From contig OW028575.1 of NCBI GenBank assembly GCA_932294295.1, positions 15,380,058 to 15,444,057 on the forward strand: a stretch of 64,000 nt of DNA, in the 5' to 3' direction. Position 1 is the first letter of the stretch. Each line of letters starts with the position of its first letter. Under the pieces are notes generated by a model. That model saw nothing but the letters and a program-made list of their open reading frames with translations. It was not told the DNA's origin and did not search any database. The position numbers and the translations under genes were made by a program. This stretch comes from Alitta virens. Its lineage: Eukaryota; Annelida; Polychaeta; Phyllodocida; Nereididae. This document shows, piece by piece, positions 36,231 through 48,460 of the stretch.

Positions 36231-37678
36231 CAGTTTGGTAGTGTGGGATGGTTAGAATTTCATTTCAAACATCTGCAATGCTGCTGCATCAAGTTATTAC
36301 ATTAATTGTATCCGTGTTAAAAGGCTAATACAGTAACAAGAATCTCCTAAGAACAAGTGCACTCAAATACACGTTGAAGCATCCCCTTGCTTCCAGGAAT
36401 TAATGCATCTGACAGGAATTAATGCACTTGACAGACTGGCACAGTTATTGTCAGACAGAATTTGTTACACGGTATAATTGTGGTCTGGGAGATGGCAAGA
36501 ATTATTCATAAATATTACTAACGACATGGTTTTCTCGGAGACAGACATGTCTTTCCTGTGTCATGCAGTGCAAAATATTCTTAATTAGTAATGTTGAAGG
36601 GGGACTTCATGTGACTTGGTCCACAGACAGTTAGTTGCAAAAGTACTCATTCCCACAAAAATGGTACATGCAATCATCAAAAAATTTAATGAGGTGGTAA
36701 ATATACCATATTTTGTAAGTTTTTAAGCCACTTTGCAACAGTTATGTAATGTTACATAACCTGTCCACATATGAACTCATATACAAGACATTTCAGAGTA
36801 GGTGGCATGAAATACTGAACATTTTCATTGTTACTATAGAAATTGACCCAGGAAATCATTTTATATAAAATATAATGAAATATTCGTTGGTTAGCTGAAA
36901 CGATGAGGGACTTCAGTAGAGCAATAAATTGGTATCAAAATTACATCTTTACTTTAAAAGCCAATCTTTAGTTATTGAAATTCAAAATTGCATTATCTGA
37001 TACTTAGTCCTTGAACTATCAAAAGTGGAAATTTCCAAGCAGATGCCCAAAGATTATTATGTAATCAAAATAAGTGGAAAATATAGCATTTTCATGAAAT
37101 GACATCATATGGTTAAGGTTATTTTCAAAAGACATTGCATGAATGGTGTCTTGCACTATGTGTCTCTGTAGAGGCAGTGTGACGCCCTACCCATGAGATT
37201 AATGTAACGTGGCAACTGGCCAGTTGCACACAGGCTCATCATGATCAAGCTTTGATAATCACAAGTAAAATACAGGATGTGAGATATAAAGTGTATAAAT
37301 AAGCTTTGAATATGCATCATAACATTTACCTTTTTAAACAAAGGTACAGGGAGGTGCAGTTATAAAAGTGCATGGATGTTTATGTTTACTTGTGGGCCAA
37401 ACAGATGAAGTTGACTTGGGAACTGTGTGCTTCATATAGGACCTGACATATAACATATCATGATTAGTGGATCAGCAGGGTAAAAGTGTTCGAGATAGTT
37501 ACATGCAGGAAGGGTGAACTTCAGAAGGTGAGATGGGGTCTGTTTATGTAGACTCCCACTGACCATGTTCATAGCACAGGGTGCATCATTCAGAAGGGGG
37601 TTACAGAGGTATCAAGTGGTCCACGGTTAGCCCTGCAGTTAGGACCTGCATCACCTGCGATTAGGAGCACACAGCAGC

Positions 37679-37715
37679 ACTAGTAGCATCAGTAGCAGTA
37701 GCAGCAGCAGCAGCA
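37679..37715 (+). repeat. Imperfect (CAG)n cluster
   Basis: AGTAGCAGCAGCAGCAGCAG-type run inside intronic DNA. A second CAG-rich cluster lies at 37950-37980. Confidence 0.8.
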
Positions 37716-40329
37716 ACTGCATCATTACAGGGCACAAGATGCTAAGGTGTTGTTGCTTACACATCTGTCTTACACCTCTCAATGTTGGATAGTGGGGAGA
37801 CAATATACAAGACACGACACAAATGACCATGATGGACTGAGCAGACAGCATTGCACATGTGCATCATCTACCATAATAACACTGAACAGCCTCAATAATG
37901 CTTGATGGAGTGGATGTACTATGTTCATCAACATCGCCATTAGCTCCTACCTCAGCAGCAACATCAGCAGCAGCAGCAACTTTTGATGGCTTACTGCATC
38001 TTTCATGAGATCATGAAGCTTGCCTGCTTTTTGTCTTCTGTGAGTAGTCATCTTCTTGTTTCGTCTGCCTAGGTACAAGTTGAAAGTCAGGAAGTCGTGA
38101 CTGCTGATGTTTTCGTTGTTTTGTGACTTTGTGACATTTTCATAAAATAGCTGAGAGACTCTTAGAGACCGACCTATATCCTTTTATTGCATGCTATATG
38201 CAGCAACACTAAATGAACTCGGTGGACTAACCTGGGTCACATATGCCTGTTAGTTGTTGTTGATATGTTAACTGCTACCTGACTTGATATTATCTAATAG
38301 AAATACATTACGAAGTCATAGCTTAGTGAGAAAGCCTCATGAACGTGTTCAGGCAAGTTGTAATCGTAAATTGGATCTTTTGTCTTTACCATTTGCACCA
38401 TTCACATATGAATACATGTATATTTATAAGTTATAAATGAAAGCCAAATCTGATCTAAACAAAAGAAACTAACAAGGTGCCTGAAGTATTTAGTGACTAG
38501 AAATTATCGAATCTTTTCATTTATAAAGCTAAGTCACACGCCTAACAGTCATTAAGTCAAAATGACAAAAACAAATTAGTCAAATTCAGCATAGATGATG
38601 AGAGAGCATTGATGACCGTCATACATGTAGCAATGTACTTGAGGTCCTCTTTGGTCTTGCACAGCTTGATCCTGGTTTTATTGTCTCAATAGGCCAATTC
38701 TGTCTTATTTGTGGGTTGATGGAGCTTAATCAGGCAAAAAGGCGATTGCTCAGCTGGCTCACATCTGGACCAGGGTGAATGGCTGCCAAGATGCAGTTAG
38801 AGATGCCTTGTCTAACACATCTTTCTGCTAAGGTAGTCACGTTTGCAGCTAGCTCAATGCATTGCACGGGGTGTCAGCAGCTGTGAGTGGATGGCTAAAT
38901 CTAGAGCATCATCTTCTTGTGCATGTTGATTATGTTGATGGGATTGGATCTCAGTAATGGTTTGCAGATTGCAGGTGGTTTCTGATTCGTTCATGAACAA
39001 GATTGACATTATTTAATGAGTGTTATGCAAGTTCTTACCTCAGGCCTATGCTGAGAGATATTTTTATGACATTACCTGTATTATTGTGGTAACAGGGATA
39101 GTAGTAGTGCTAAACAATTCCAACTAAATTGAATGGAGCAAAGATAGTATACTTAAGTTATAATTGTGGCTTTGTGACAGAAAGTTTATGGAATTCTTAA
39201 TGCATGTATCATACATGTATTAGCACCAAGTAGTCTTTAACTGCGATTTACTGTAGCTCCCCACTTCAGTTCCCAGCACAGCACATTCAAGAGGCACATT
39301 TTGCTTCTGTTTGTTTAAATGACGTTGGTGTTTTTGTTTCACTGGTAACCAAGTAACCCAAGACTCTAGAGATGGAATTTTTGCATATGGCAGACAGAAT
39401 ATAGAACGTTTTGAGATGTACTGAGCGGTTGTTAATTTCGAACATTTATGGTAGAATATTTAATTGAGACATCCTCAGCAATTTAGCATAATCTTATTAA
39501 CTTGATTACTGCTTTTCTATTGTTAGTGATAAGTCTTGAAATGCCTAAAACTCCCCCTCTTTGGATGCTACATTTCTACATGTATATAAATGCAGGTTTC
39601 TGGATAATGTATCCTTAGTAGTGAGGGGTTCTTATAATTGAAGGTGTTCGTAATGATAAACGCAATAGAATAGGTTTTATTTCTGTGCCGAAAGTTTAGA
39701 AGTGGCCTTTAAAAAAAAAAATTTTCAGTCATATGTAAAAGCATACTTTTAACAGTCCCCTATTGTTTATTTAAGTGCTGGGAGACATGAGGGCCTTTCT
39801 CTTTTTAATTTGACCTCATATATCAATACAGACTGTAATAACATTCCCATAATAAACTATAAAGAGCAGCTCTCAGTTGTGGGAGGTCTGGTATGACCTT
39901 TAGTCAAATCGTCCTCAAAACTTACCTGAAGAAAGTAGCCCACTTGTACTAATATTGAATTTCTATTAGAGACTGGGCCATGAATGCCCATCATTGATTG
40001 ACCATTGACAACTGTGATCTTTCAAAGTGTGTGCGGAGTATTAAGTTTGGCAGAGGTCATTTCAATGCAAAGGTCATGTCAATAGAGCTGTGTCTATTCG
40101 AAGCCCTTCCTAAGGATCCCAAGGGTTATCCGCAATGCTTGTGCAGGGGGCGTGAAGCAGTGTGAAGGAGATTGAAATGTTAAGAAAATCTCACCCTCCC
40201 AAGATCACTTTACATCTGTGAAGTTTAATGAATTCTAGATGAGGAATTGAGTTTCTATATTTTACCATTCTAGTGAATACAACTGATATATAAACACTTT
40301 AACAACTAGGTACAATGGAAGGTATAGCA

Positions 40330-40350
40330 TTCTTTCTTTCTTTCTTTCTG
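40330..40350 (+). repeat. (TTTC)n microsatellite
   Basis: About five TTTC units. Confidence 0.8.
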
Positions 40351-41074
40351 TTACAATTATCAAAACTAATCATGAACGGTCAAATCATTTGTTCGGCTTC
40401 AACTTAAAAACCTGTGTTATTTTTACAATTAACAAATTTCTTTTTATCCTCAATCGAGATGAAAATAGGCATATATAATATGTATTTGTGACCCAATTTT
40501 CACCATGGTTTTGTGTACTTAGTTGACATTACCAGGTGCAGGAGAAAGAGTTATACCTTTTATCTCAGTTTGGCCTCGTATGTCAGTCACTTACATACCA
40601 TTATCCCTACAGGTGCTTCATCAAATATTTACAAGTTGATGGATGTAATTTGCACTATTTGATTTGTGTTTATCATGCAAGCAAGACCCAGATATTGAGT
40701 AAAAGTTACTACAACAAGTGTCGACAACATTAGTTAAGCCATGAACAATAAACATATTATAAGGTGGGTGGTACCACAATTAATCTGAATGTCAAGGTTG
40801 CCACAAAGAAAGGTTAGGGAAAAGGTATTTAGGTATGAAAACAAGCATGTCCTGTTTTGAACATTGACAGCTATGGTAAGGACAATGTATATAGATTGTT
40901 CGATCAGAGTAGATTCTATGTTCAGTACAGATTAATATGCATTATTAGAAGCTGACATTTTTAACTTCCTCGTATTTTCCAATGGTTGCATTGGTAAACC
41001 TTCACGTAAACAAGTCATGTGACGTAGATTTGTCTCGATTTGACTGGTCTAAACTAAATCTGTAGCTTATCTCG

Positions 41075-41275
41075 GGGAGACAAGACCTGCTGTCAGTGGC
41101 AGACGTAATGAATTATGATGATATACGTATAATTATTTAAGTCCAAATAACACATTCATAGTATAGACACAGTGCACAAGGTAAAGCCAGTTTAACTTCT
41201 CATATGAACGATTTTAAGTGGAGCTGTAAGCTGTAGCTGGTTAGCACTTTGACCATTAAGCCACCCATCTGGTAG
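41075..41275 (-). repeat. tRNA-derived SINE, near full length, minus orientation
   Basis: On the minus strand it opens with a tRNA-like head, GATGGGTGGCTTAATGGTCA. It continues with CATATGAGAAGTTAAACTGG (compare GCATGAGAAGTTAAATTGG at 44679) and ends with ATTCATTACGTCTGCCACTG and CAGCAGGTC, the family tail. It is the clearest copy showing head, body and tail together. Confidence 0.65.
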
Positions 41276-41292
41276 ACAGTTTGTTACCTGGC

Positions 41293-41314
41293 CTGACCAT
41301 GGATCCCATGGTCA
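41293..41314. repeat. Perfect 10-bp-arm palindrome
   Basis: CTGACCATGG, ATC, then CCATGGTCAG: perfect arms with a 3-nt loop, directly beside the head end of the SINE at 41075-41275. Confidence 0.8.
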
Positions 41315-42825
41315 GCAATGGTCAGTCTGACACTGGTCACCGGTCAACAAGCATTAAGGGATCAAAGAAGCCGGGGAAAGTGCTATTGATTGGTCAGACA
41401 ATTCATATTTCAGCATAACAACATCCCATGGTAGTTGGGCTGATCGGCTGCTGTGATCGTCTGCAATCGGCCTTGTGTGTAGTGTGTACATAACACACCT
41501 ACCTGGCCCCCCTTGAAGCTGGAATGGCTCAGTCCATTGCTCCTTCCTGGTAGCCGGTGATTCCAGGCATGCCTGCAGGGCTGTGGTCAGTCAATCTGCA
41601 ATACACAATGGATATATAGGTCTGAGCTTTGCAAAACATGGAGATGACTTGGCTCAGTGAGATTTTTTAATGTTACCACTAGCAGACCTTGTCATCTAAT
41701 CATGATGAAGCTTTTTTTTAAGGTAATTACCAATCTACATAACAATTCAATGAAACTTTCACTATTTCACCTGCTGTTTGTAATACGACATGTGCTGTAC
41801 ATAACTTTACAACACCAGGGTGCCTCCAACCCACATTTTTTGTCTAGACAACCGAGCACCTAACCCTTTATTTACATATCCTCAACAGTCTGTTTACTTG
41901 CTATTTACAACGTGCCTATGTGTTTGTTTCACTTGCCTCGCAAGATCCAGATATAAAGGTTAACACGAGAATCAAGCAGCAGTGAGAAGTTAGTCAGGAA
42001 TCGCTGCAAACACTTGTTTGCATGTGTGATATGCTTGATATGACTTTGTAATAGGGTTGCTATGTCTTGCTAATGTCTTCCAGGATGGACCAGATACCTT
42101 TGATGCTTTCCTTGTTTTTCTGTCTCAAAATATCTGGATGTCCCTGCTGTTGGGTACTTGCCAAGGGCATGTCTTGTGGTCATTGATATGTCCAGCTGAA
42201 CAAACTCAATCCAGCGTTTATTAATTATTTTAGCAAATGTACAGGTACTGATGTTTATCAGATACAATCTTCCAGTAAAATACTTCATTAAGTTGCATTG
42301 TGTGTTGATGCTGTTTGATAATTAGTGTATACCTGCCAATGCGGCTGGTGTTCTATGATTTTAGTAAAAGAAAATAATGAAAGTGCTGTTTTATTTTTCT
42401 GATATGTACTCTATGACTTGCTCTACTACATGCTGTAATACACTGTATTAATTTTTAATTCAGAACAGATACGTAACAATATAAGGCTAGATATTTTTTA
42501 ATTTCCTTGTCTAATATGGGTAGGCCTTTTCTGTTTTGGTAACTGGAAATTCGTGTTGGTTTATGAAATGATCTGTAGGTCAATTACAATGTAACTTGTA
42601 AAATGAAAAATATAAAATGGTTGTCAGTGTGTCATCTAGATTGGGTTTTATATAGTGATTGTGTCAGTGCCCAAGTGTTCTGAAGACTGTGAAGTCTGAA
42701 TCTTATGAATTCATTTTAGAGATGGTCTTGCTTCCTGTCTTATGCAACAAAGATGCAGGGATTGGTAGGATACAGGACGCTGAGGGCATTCTTAAGGCTT
42801 TGTTGCTATGGTTATGGGGGTTGTT

Positions 42826-42850
42826 CAGCAGCGGCAGCAGCAGCATCAGT
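42826..42850 (+). repeat. (CAG)n cluster
   Basis: CAGCAGCGGCAGCAGCAGCA, again intronic and with a CGG interruption like the cluster at 15788. Confidence 0.75.
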
Positions 42851-44294
42851 TCTGTGCCTGCATCTTTTTTGCATCTGTAGGGTCATCTCCTTGCAGCGTG
42901 TCACGAAAAAAGCAGAAAGATGAAAAAATGGAAAGAAAAATAACCCAGAGTGGGGTATGGAAGATAGCTGAGAGTGCCTGGCAGCTGCAAGTGTGCACTT
43001 GTAGTTTTGTGATCACACATGCTGGCCTGGTTATGTTTGCCATGCATATTTAAGAGCAATGTTGCATAAGATGGCATGGTGTCTTTTCTTTAACCTCAAT
43101 CATACCGTTTTAAGGCTTTATGTCAGCTTCTGTGCTAGTCGTGAGTCCAAAGAAATCAATCAATTTTAATTGCCATATGTATACATGGTGGCAGACACCT
43201 AATAGGTGTACACGCCAATTACAATCCCATTTCTGAAAACTCAGCATCCAGTATTCTCACTTGTTGATTGAGTCTATATTGTTCAGTAGAGTATTACAAA
43301 GCAGCCCCAGTACCTCTCATATCGCTAGCTGTCCTAATTATCACGCTCGTTTTTCTCATTACTCTCCATTATTTAATAGCTGTGTGTCCGATATTGAGAT
43401 TATGAAGAGGGTGTGCCAATGGACTGTTCATGTAACAATGATAAGCATTATCTTGCAGTTTGGGGCTTACACATACAGTTTCTAGTTTGTAGGTGTGCTG
43501 CATCAATTGTGGAGGTGTGTAAAAGCATTTAAGAAACAAATTATGTTCCTTGACTACAATTTTGTTGTTTCATTATTGATGGTGCCAGTTTTGATTGTTT
43601 CTTATCCGTTTACCTAATTTGCATCAGAAGATAACTTTTTCGCTGTAATTTATAACCAGATGTCAACTGGAACATCATTGCTGTGATATGGAAAGATATG
43701 GAAGTTGTATTTCGCAGAAATCCGCCTGTCCCAAAGAGCCCTGCAGAATGACAGGACGTAAAGCCCTAATCCACCCACTCAGCTATTTCGCAGAAATTCG
43801 GTGGATATTAAATTTTGAGTGTTTGTCGTAATGGTGTTAATTTAATATATACACCAGTCACCAGAAAGTACCTTGGTAGTTGGTGTCAACACAGCTGGGG
43901 CCCAGTATTCAATCACTATACAGATATCCACATTCTTAGCACGCCCCTGCATACACAGATCCAGCACAGACATTGTGGGGACTGGCTGAAGCAAACATTG
44001 CCCTCTGATCATCTAATGCATGTCTGTGAAGTCCATGAAAATGGCATGAATCTACTGGGAACTAACTCAATATATCTTCATGATCAGAAGTCATCACTTG
44101 CCACTTAAGCGGACAGTATACTGTCAGTAGTCAGTCAGTATGGCACGATTTCCTTTGCAACACGTTAACCTAATTTTGGCCTCTGTTATGAACTGCCAGC
44201 CCGCAATTTGGTATTCAAGGCATACTTTATCAGATCAAAAGGGTCCACAATATATTGGTTTATAAATTGATGATAATTTGCTGCTTACATACAA

Positions 44295-44481
44295 CCAAAT
44301 TCATAGAGTTGGAAACAAATCTCTAGGACTTGGATGTTAAACTCCAGAGAACGTCATGTGAATCCAGGACTCTCATTGGTTTAAGCAATCCCTCAGCCAA
44401 TTAGAGTCCTACATTCACATGACGTCATCTGTAGTTTAGCTTCCAAATCCATGAGATTAGTTTCCAACTCTATGAATTTGG
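44295..44481. mobile_element. Foldback / MITE-like element with about 85-bp inverted arms
   Basis: The left half, starting CCAAATTCATAGAGTTGGAA, is repeated as its reverse complement in the right half, ending AACTCTATGAATTTGG. The similarity runs through nearly the whole 187 bp (GTCATGTGAAT and GGACTCT-ATTGG occur in both arms). Only a short central loop is unpaired. It has no coding capacity. Weaker complementarity (TTACA/TGTAA) extends a few bases outward. The superfamily cannot be assigned without the target duplication. Confidence 0.85.
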
Positions 44482-44630
44482 CTGTAATATGTTCAGTGTT
44501 GGAGTTAATAGTACCAGGAAGTGGGATAGAACTGTTACTCGCAGTAATTACTGTAATTTTCAATAATAGGCATGTATTATGAGTCATAATAAGCTCATAT
44601 ATTCAGTCTTTATCTGATATACCTCAAATA

Positions 44631-44800
44631 TGGCCCTGGCTCTCTTCATGAGCTACCCCCAGCTGGATGTCGATCGCATGAGAAGTTAAATTGGAGCGCC
44701 TTGTACTCGTGTCAAATGGTGTGGACTCCAAACGTTGTCATCTCATCATTACGGCTGCCTCTGGCAGCTGGTCATATAAGCTGACTAAGCTTGAGACCCA
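44631..44800 (+). repeat. tRNA-derived SINE family copy, plus orientation
   Basis: Shares CTCTTCATGAGCT, an AGCTGGATGTC-type word, and TCATCTCATCATTACG...GCTGCCTCTGGCAGCTGGTC and CATATAAGC with the copy at 50014. Its reverse complement matches 1590-1715. Followed by three ATTGAAAC units. Confidence 0.7.
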
Positions 44801-46019
44801 GTAGCAAGGAGACATTGAAACATTGAAACATTGAAACATTTAAGACTCTTGCTCTTTTAGTTTCATGTGCATTTGTAAATACCCTATGTACTTGTGTATG
44901 TATTGGTTGTGTATTTACACTATACGTCTTGTGTACGGGTGTGATAAACTGAGCCTACTTTTATCTGTAGTTGTATGTTAACAATGAGCCTCCTAAGGAT
45001 CAGAATACATCGTTGTCTTCATGTTATGCAGTGCACTCATATCCCCTCATCCTTTATCAGCATGTCGTCATGTGAATCCAAGCAAGCTGCAGTGTCAGTG
45101 ACAAAACAAACCCTGTTACATTTCTCAGGTCATATTCTATACATGCCCTTTAATGTGTGTTTTCTTTTGTATGTTTTGTGTATGATATCCCTATTCATGT
45201 TTAGGTTCAATGTCTTGTGCATAATTTGCATATGATATGTATTTGTGCCCAGACTTGCCCCTCTGTTAAGTGTATGTAAGATCAAGTTGAAATATGCCAA
45301 TGTACTGTGGATTTGTTCAGTTTTGAGACTGCAGTTTACGCAATGAATTGTAGATTATACTATAAACTGGTCATGCAGAGGTCAGATTACTGTATGGTGT
45401 ATATGTATACAGTAAATTTTGTTTAATAAGTCCAGTCAACTCACATAAGTTTATACGAGGATTACGTGCAAAATAAGGCAATATGGAGGTATGTTAGAAC
45501 TGATTGACAAGTCAGAATTGTTTATGATTGTATAGGTTTTGCAGTACCAATTTTGAGGAGTGTTTTGTAATACTGATCTACTTGCAAAATTTCCTCAATT
45601 TTTGAGAACACAATAATATTAATACAATGTCCTTGAGAGAGAGAGAAGGTAAAATGCCTTAGAATATCTAAATTATTTGTTTGTAAACGTGTATCACGGG
45701 AAGAATAAGCAATTTTAAGAATTGTTTATAACATTAAATCGATTTGTAAAATGTCCTCAATTAGTAAAGTTACAGTCCTGTTTGTGTAACGTCATTGAGA
45801 GAGAAAAATAAGTAATATTTAATCAACACACATTGGTCTCATTCATATATGTGAAGAAATAGTTGAATTGTTCTTGTGACCTCCTTAATTTGAATATTTA
45901 CTGATACATAACATTGAATTAACTTAATTTAAACCCAACAGTTGAGACAACTCTTTGCAGGCTCCAGTAAACGTGGTCTAAGATGTGAGGTAGAGAGTAC
46001 TAACTGGGTTATACATATA

Positions 46020-46050
<31 letters not shown>

Positions 46051-46113
46051 GCGCGACAGACAGACATACAGCTAGACAGACAGACAGACAGCTAGACAGA
46101 CAGACAGACAGAT
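46020..46113 (+). repeat. (CAGA)n microsatellite with interspersed variants
   Basis: About 94 bp of GACA/CAGA units interrupted by GCGC, TACAGCTA and GCTA variants, so the array has a mild higher-order pattern. The long ORF across it is an artefact of the repeat. Confidence 0.92.
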
Positions 46114-47220
46114 TTGAGCGACAGTGGCTTGAGGAGTGGGCCGATTTGCCTTTAAAACATTAAAGTTTCACTAAAAAAAAATTTAGAAGGGGGGGGGGGG
46201 AGCAGTAGTAAAATATTTAGTAAAATATACTGTGGAATGATGTATTTTAGTCGACCCTTAAGAAAGGGGAACCGAAATTGTTGATAGGTGGCAAGATTGT
46301 TTCATATTATGACAATCATTTGTGTTAAATAATACTAATAATTCCAAATTGTTTGGTCTTAACCTTGAGAGGTGGCCATAGCAGAAGCCTTTAACCTGTT
46401 TAATCGAGGTAATTACCACCTGGACATACCAGAGGGTGTTTAAGTTGTACTTTAAGACTTGGAGAATTATTTACCCGTTTCCTCAATCATGACTTTCGAA
46501 CTTGCTCTCCTGCAACATTCGGTGATAAGGGAGGAAAAAGAAACTGATTGTGGTTACCATGGTTACTCGTATAAACAAGCTCTGTTGATGCATTATGCCT
46601 TTGGTGAAAAACAGAAAAACATGCCATTGGCCTTAATAAGTTAATACCCATCGATCAATTGAGAGATTTTGAGATTTTGTTGTCTGGCTGAACTGTGATC
46701 AATAAACACCTGATAAACTGTGAAAATTTTTGGCACAACAAGTGAAATGGCCACTGAACTGCATTGTTAATGTGGTCTTGGCTGATTCAGTGTATTGATC
46801 AACTATTCACTCGAAATGGTTATCCATAAAGAGGTGAGTTGCAATGCAATTGATCTTAATGATCAATATAATAAGTGTTACATTTACCCACAGCATACTA
46901 TTGAATGCCTTAATATTTGCTTAGCCTCATTTCATGGTTGAACTCTCAAGTGACTGTCTATTGTGTATTTGATGAAATTTTACATTTGCGTTTGATTGTC
47001 ATTCTAAGTGTTCACAATGGAATTCATTTGCCAGTATAGAAGATAGCTGCAAAGGAATGGATTCAAAAATCGAATTTCACGTCCTTGCACGTTTATCATC
47101 AGTTGCATTTGACATCATTTAGTTGCATGTGAACAATATGTATAATACAATACAATGCACATGCACGAAACATTTCACATGCTTCGGTGTTTTGTCAGCT
47201 AACAAGAGTTAGGCTGGAAC

Positions 47221-47243
47221 CCCCCCCCCCCCCCCCCCCCCCC
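47221..47243 (+). repeat. Poly(C) tract
   Basis: 23 consecutive C. A G-rich block lacking coding signs follows at 47330-47480. Confidence 0.85.
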
Positions 47244-48175
47244 TGAGTTGTGGTACCTTCCTATGTACTTATACAGAGAACGCACATGCACGTGCAACCT
47301 GGACGTGCAGCAAGGAAGGGTGAAGACGTATATCACATGACCCTCTCATCAAGGGTTTGGGAGTAGGAGGGGGGTAAAAAGGGAGAATGTGAACCCAGGG
47401 TTGGATCCGACAAAAGGGGAACCCCCTAATCATCCACCCCACTGCTCCCAGGGGCTCGGGTCACCCTACATCCTGTCTGGAAATTCTAGGAATCTGCAGT
47501 AATACCCCAATGCAAAGACCTCCACACAATAGCAACGAATGCTTGGTATTGATTAAATAAATTCAGTAAGAATAAGAGTGTTGATTGATAGCTAATTAGT
47601 GATGTTTACAAGCTGTTTGTCAGTTCAAGAATCTTCCAACAACCCTGGAACCAGTCTTTGGTTATGCTAAGAACATGTTATCACGATAGAGGGCTGTATC
47701 GCTTAAAGTCAGCTGCTTAGCAAGAGACTGTTCGACCTGTTGATGTTAAGGAATAATCTGCTGAACCATCATTTTGGCAAGGACACAGGTCAATGTCTTT
47801 TAATGGCTGTGAGGAAGTTAACTAATACAACATTAAACCTCACAATAGTAATATCTATACAGCTATACTGGGAATTCTGCAACCTATAAGTAAAATATAA
47901 TATTGAGCATTAATTTTGGCTTGATTATATCATATGTTATGGTCGTTGCACTGAGGTTAAACTGGTCATCTTCCTGGAGGATAAATTACAGATTCTGTCT
48001 ATGAGTCAACCTCTGCTGCAAGCTCTGCAGTCAAGTGAGTGGAATAACGATGGTTAACTGCTCTTGATCATTTGAGCTTGGGGTGTGAAATCAAAATACC
48101 AACGCATGCAATGCTTCTCAATTGCCTTGAAATACTGCTTGGTGTAAATCTGTACCATCTGGGTTATGGGAAAAG

Positions 48176-48460
48176 TCATAGATCTAGTGGGTAAGGTGTT
48201 CGTCTGCTAACCTAGAGGTAGAAGGTTCGAACCTTCAAACCTCAACTTGGATGGAAGATTTTGGCATATTTTGCTGCAGCCATGGGCTCACCCACGTGGA
48301 ATGGGTATTTGACAAAAGGCACAAGTAACCCGGCCTGTGACCACATGATGACACTGGTGAGAAAGACTCAAGATTGGCCTACCAAGGGTGGGAAATATTG
48401 TGAATTGTCAGAGCATTGTCATCATGCATATGCAGACTATAGTCCAGACCATTGACAGTC
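48176..48460 (+). repeat. tRNA-derived SINE with intact B box
   Basis: TAGATCTAGTGGGTAAGGTG (A-box region) and a perfect B box GGTTCGAACC lie about 50 bp apart, as in a tRNA. About 200 bp of non-tRNA body follows, including CCATGGGCTCACCCACGTGG. The tRNA part does not fold into a complete cloverleaf by eye and has no 3' end, so a SINE rather than a tRNA gene. Its body differs from the family at 41075/44631/50014, suggesting a second SINE type. Confidence 0.6.

Noticed and set aside
45942..46163. Plus-strand frame with repeated DRQT residues
   Set aside because: Translation of the CAGA microsatellite.
48176..48245. Genuine tRNA gene
   Set aside because: A and B boxes are present but no acceptor-stem pairing or T-run terminator follows, and a long non-tRNA body is attached.
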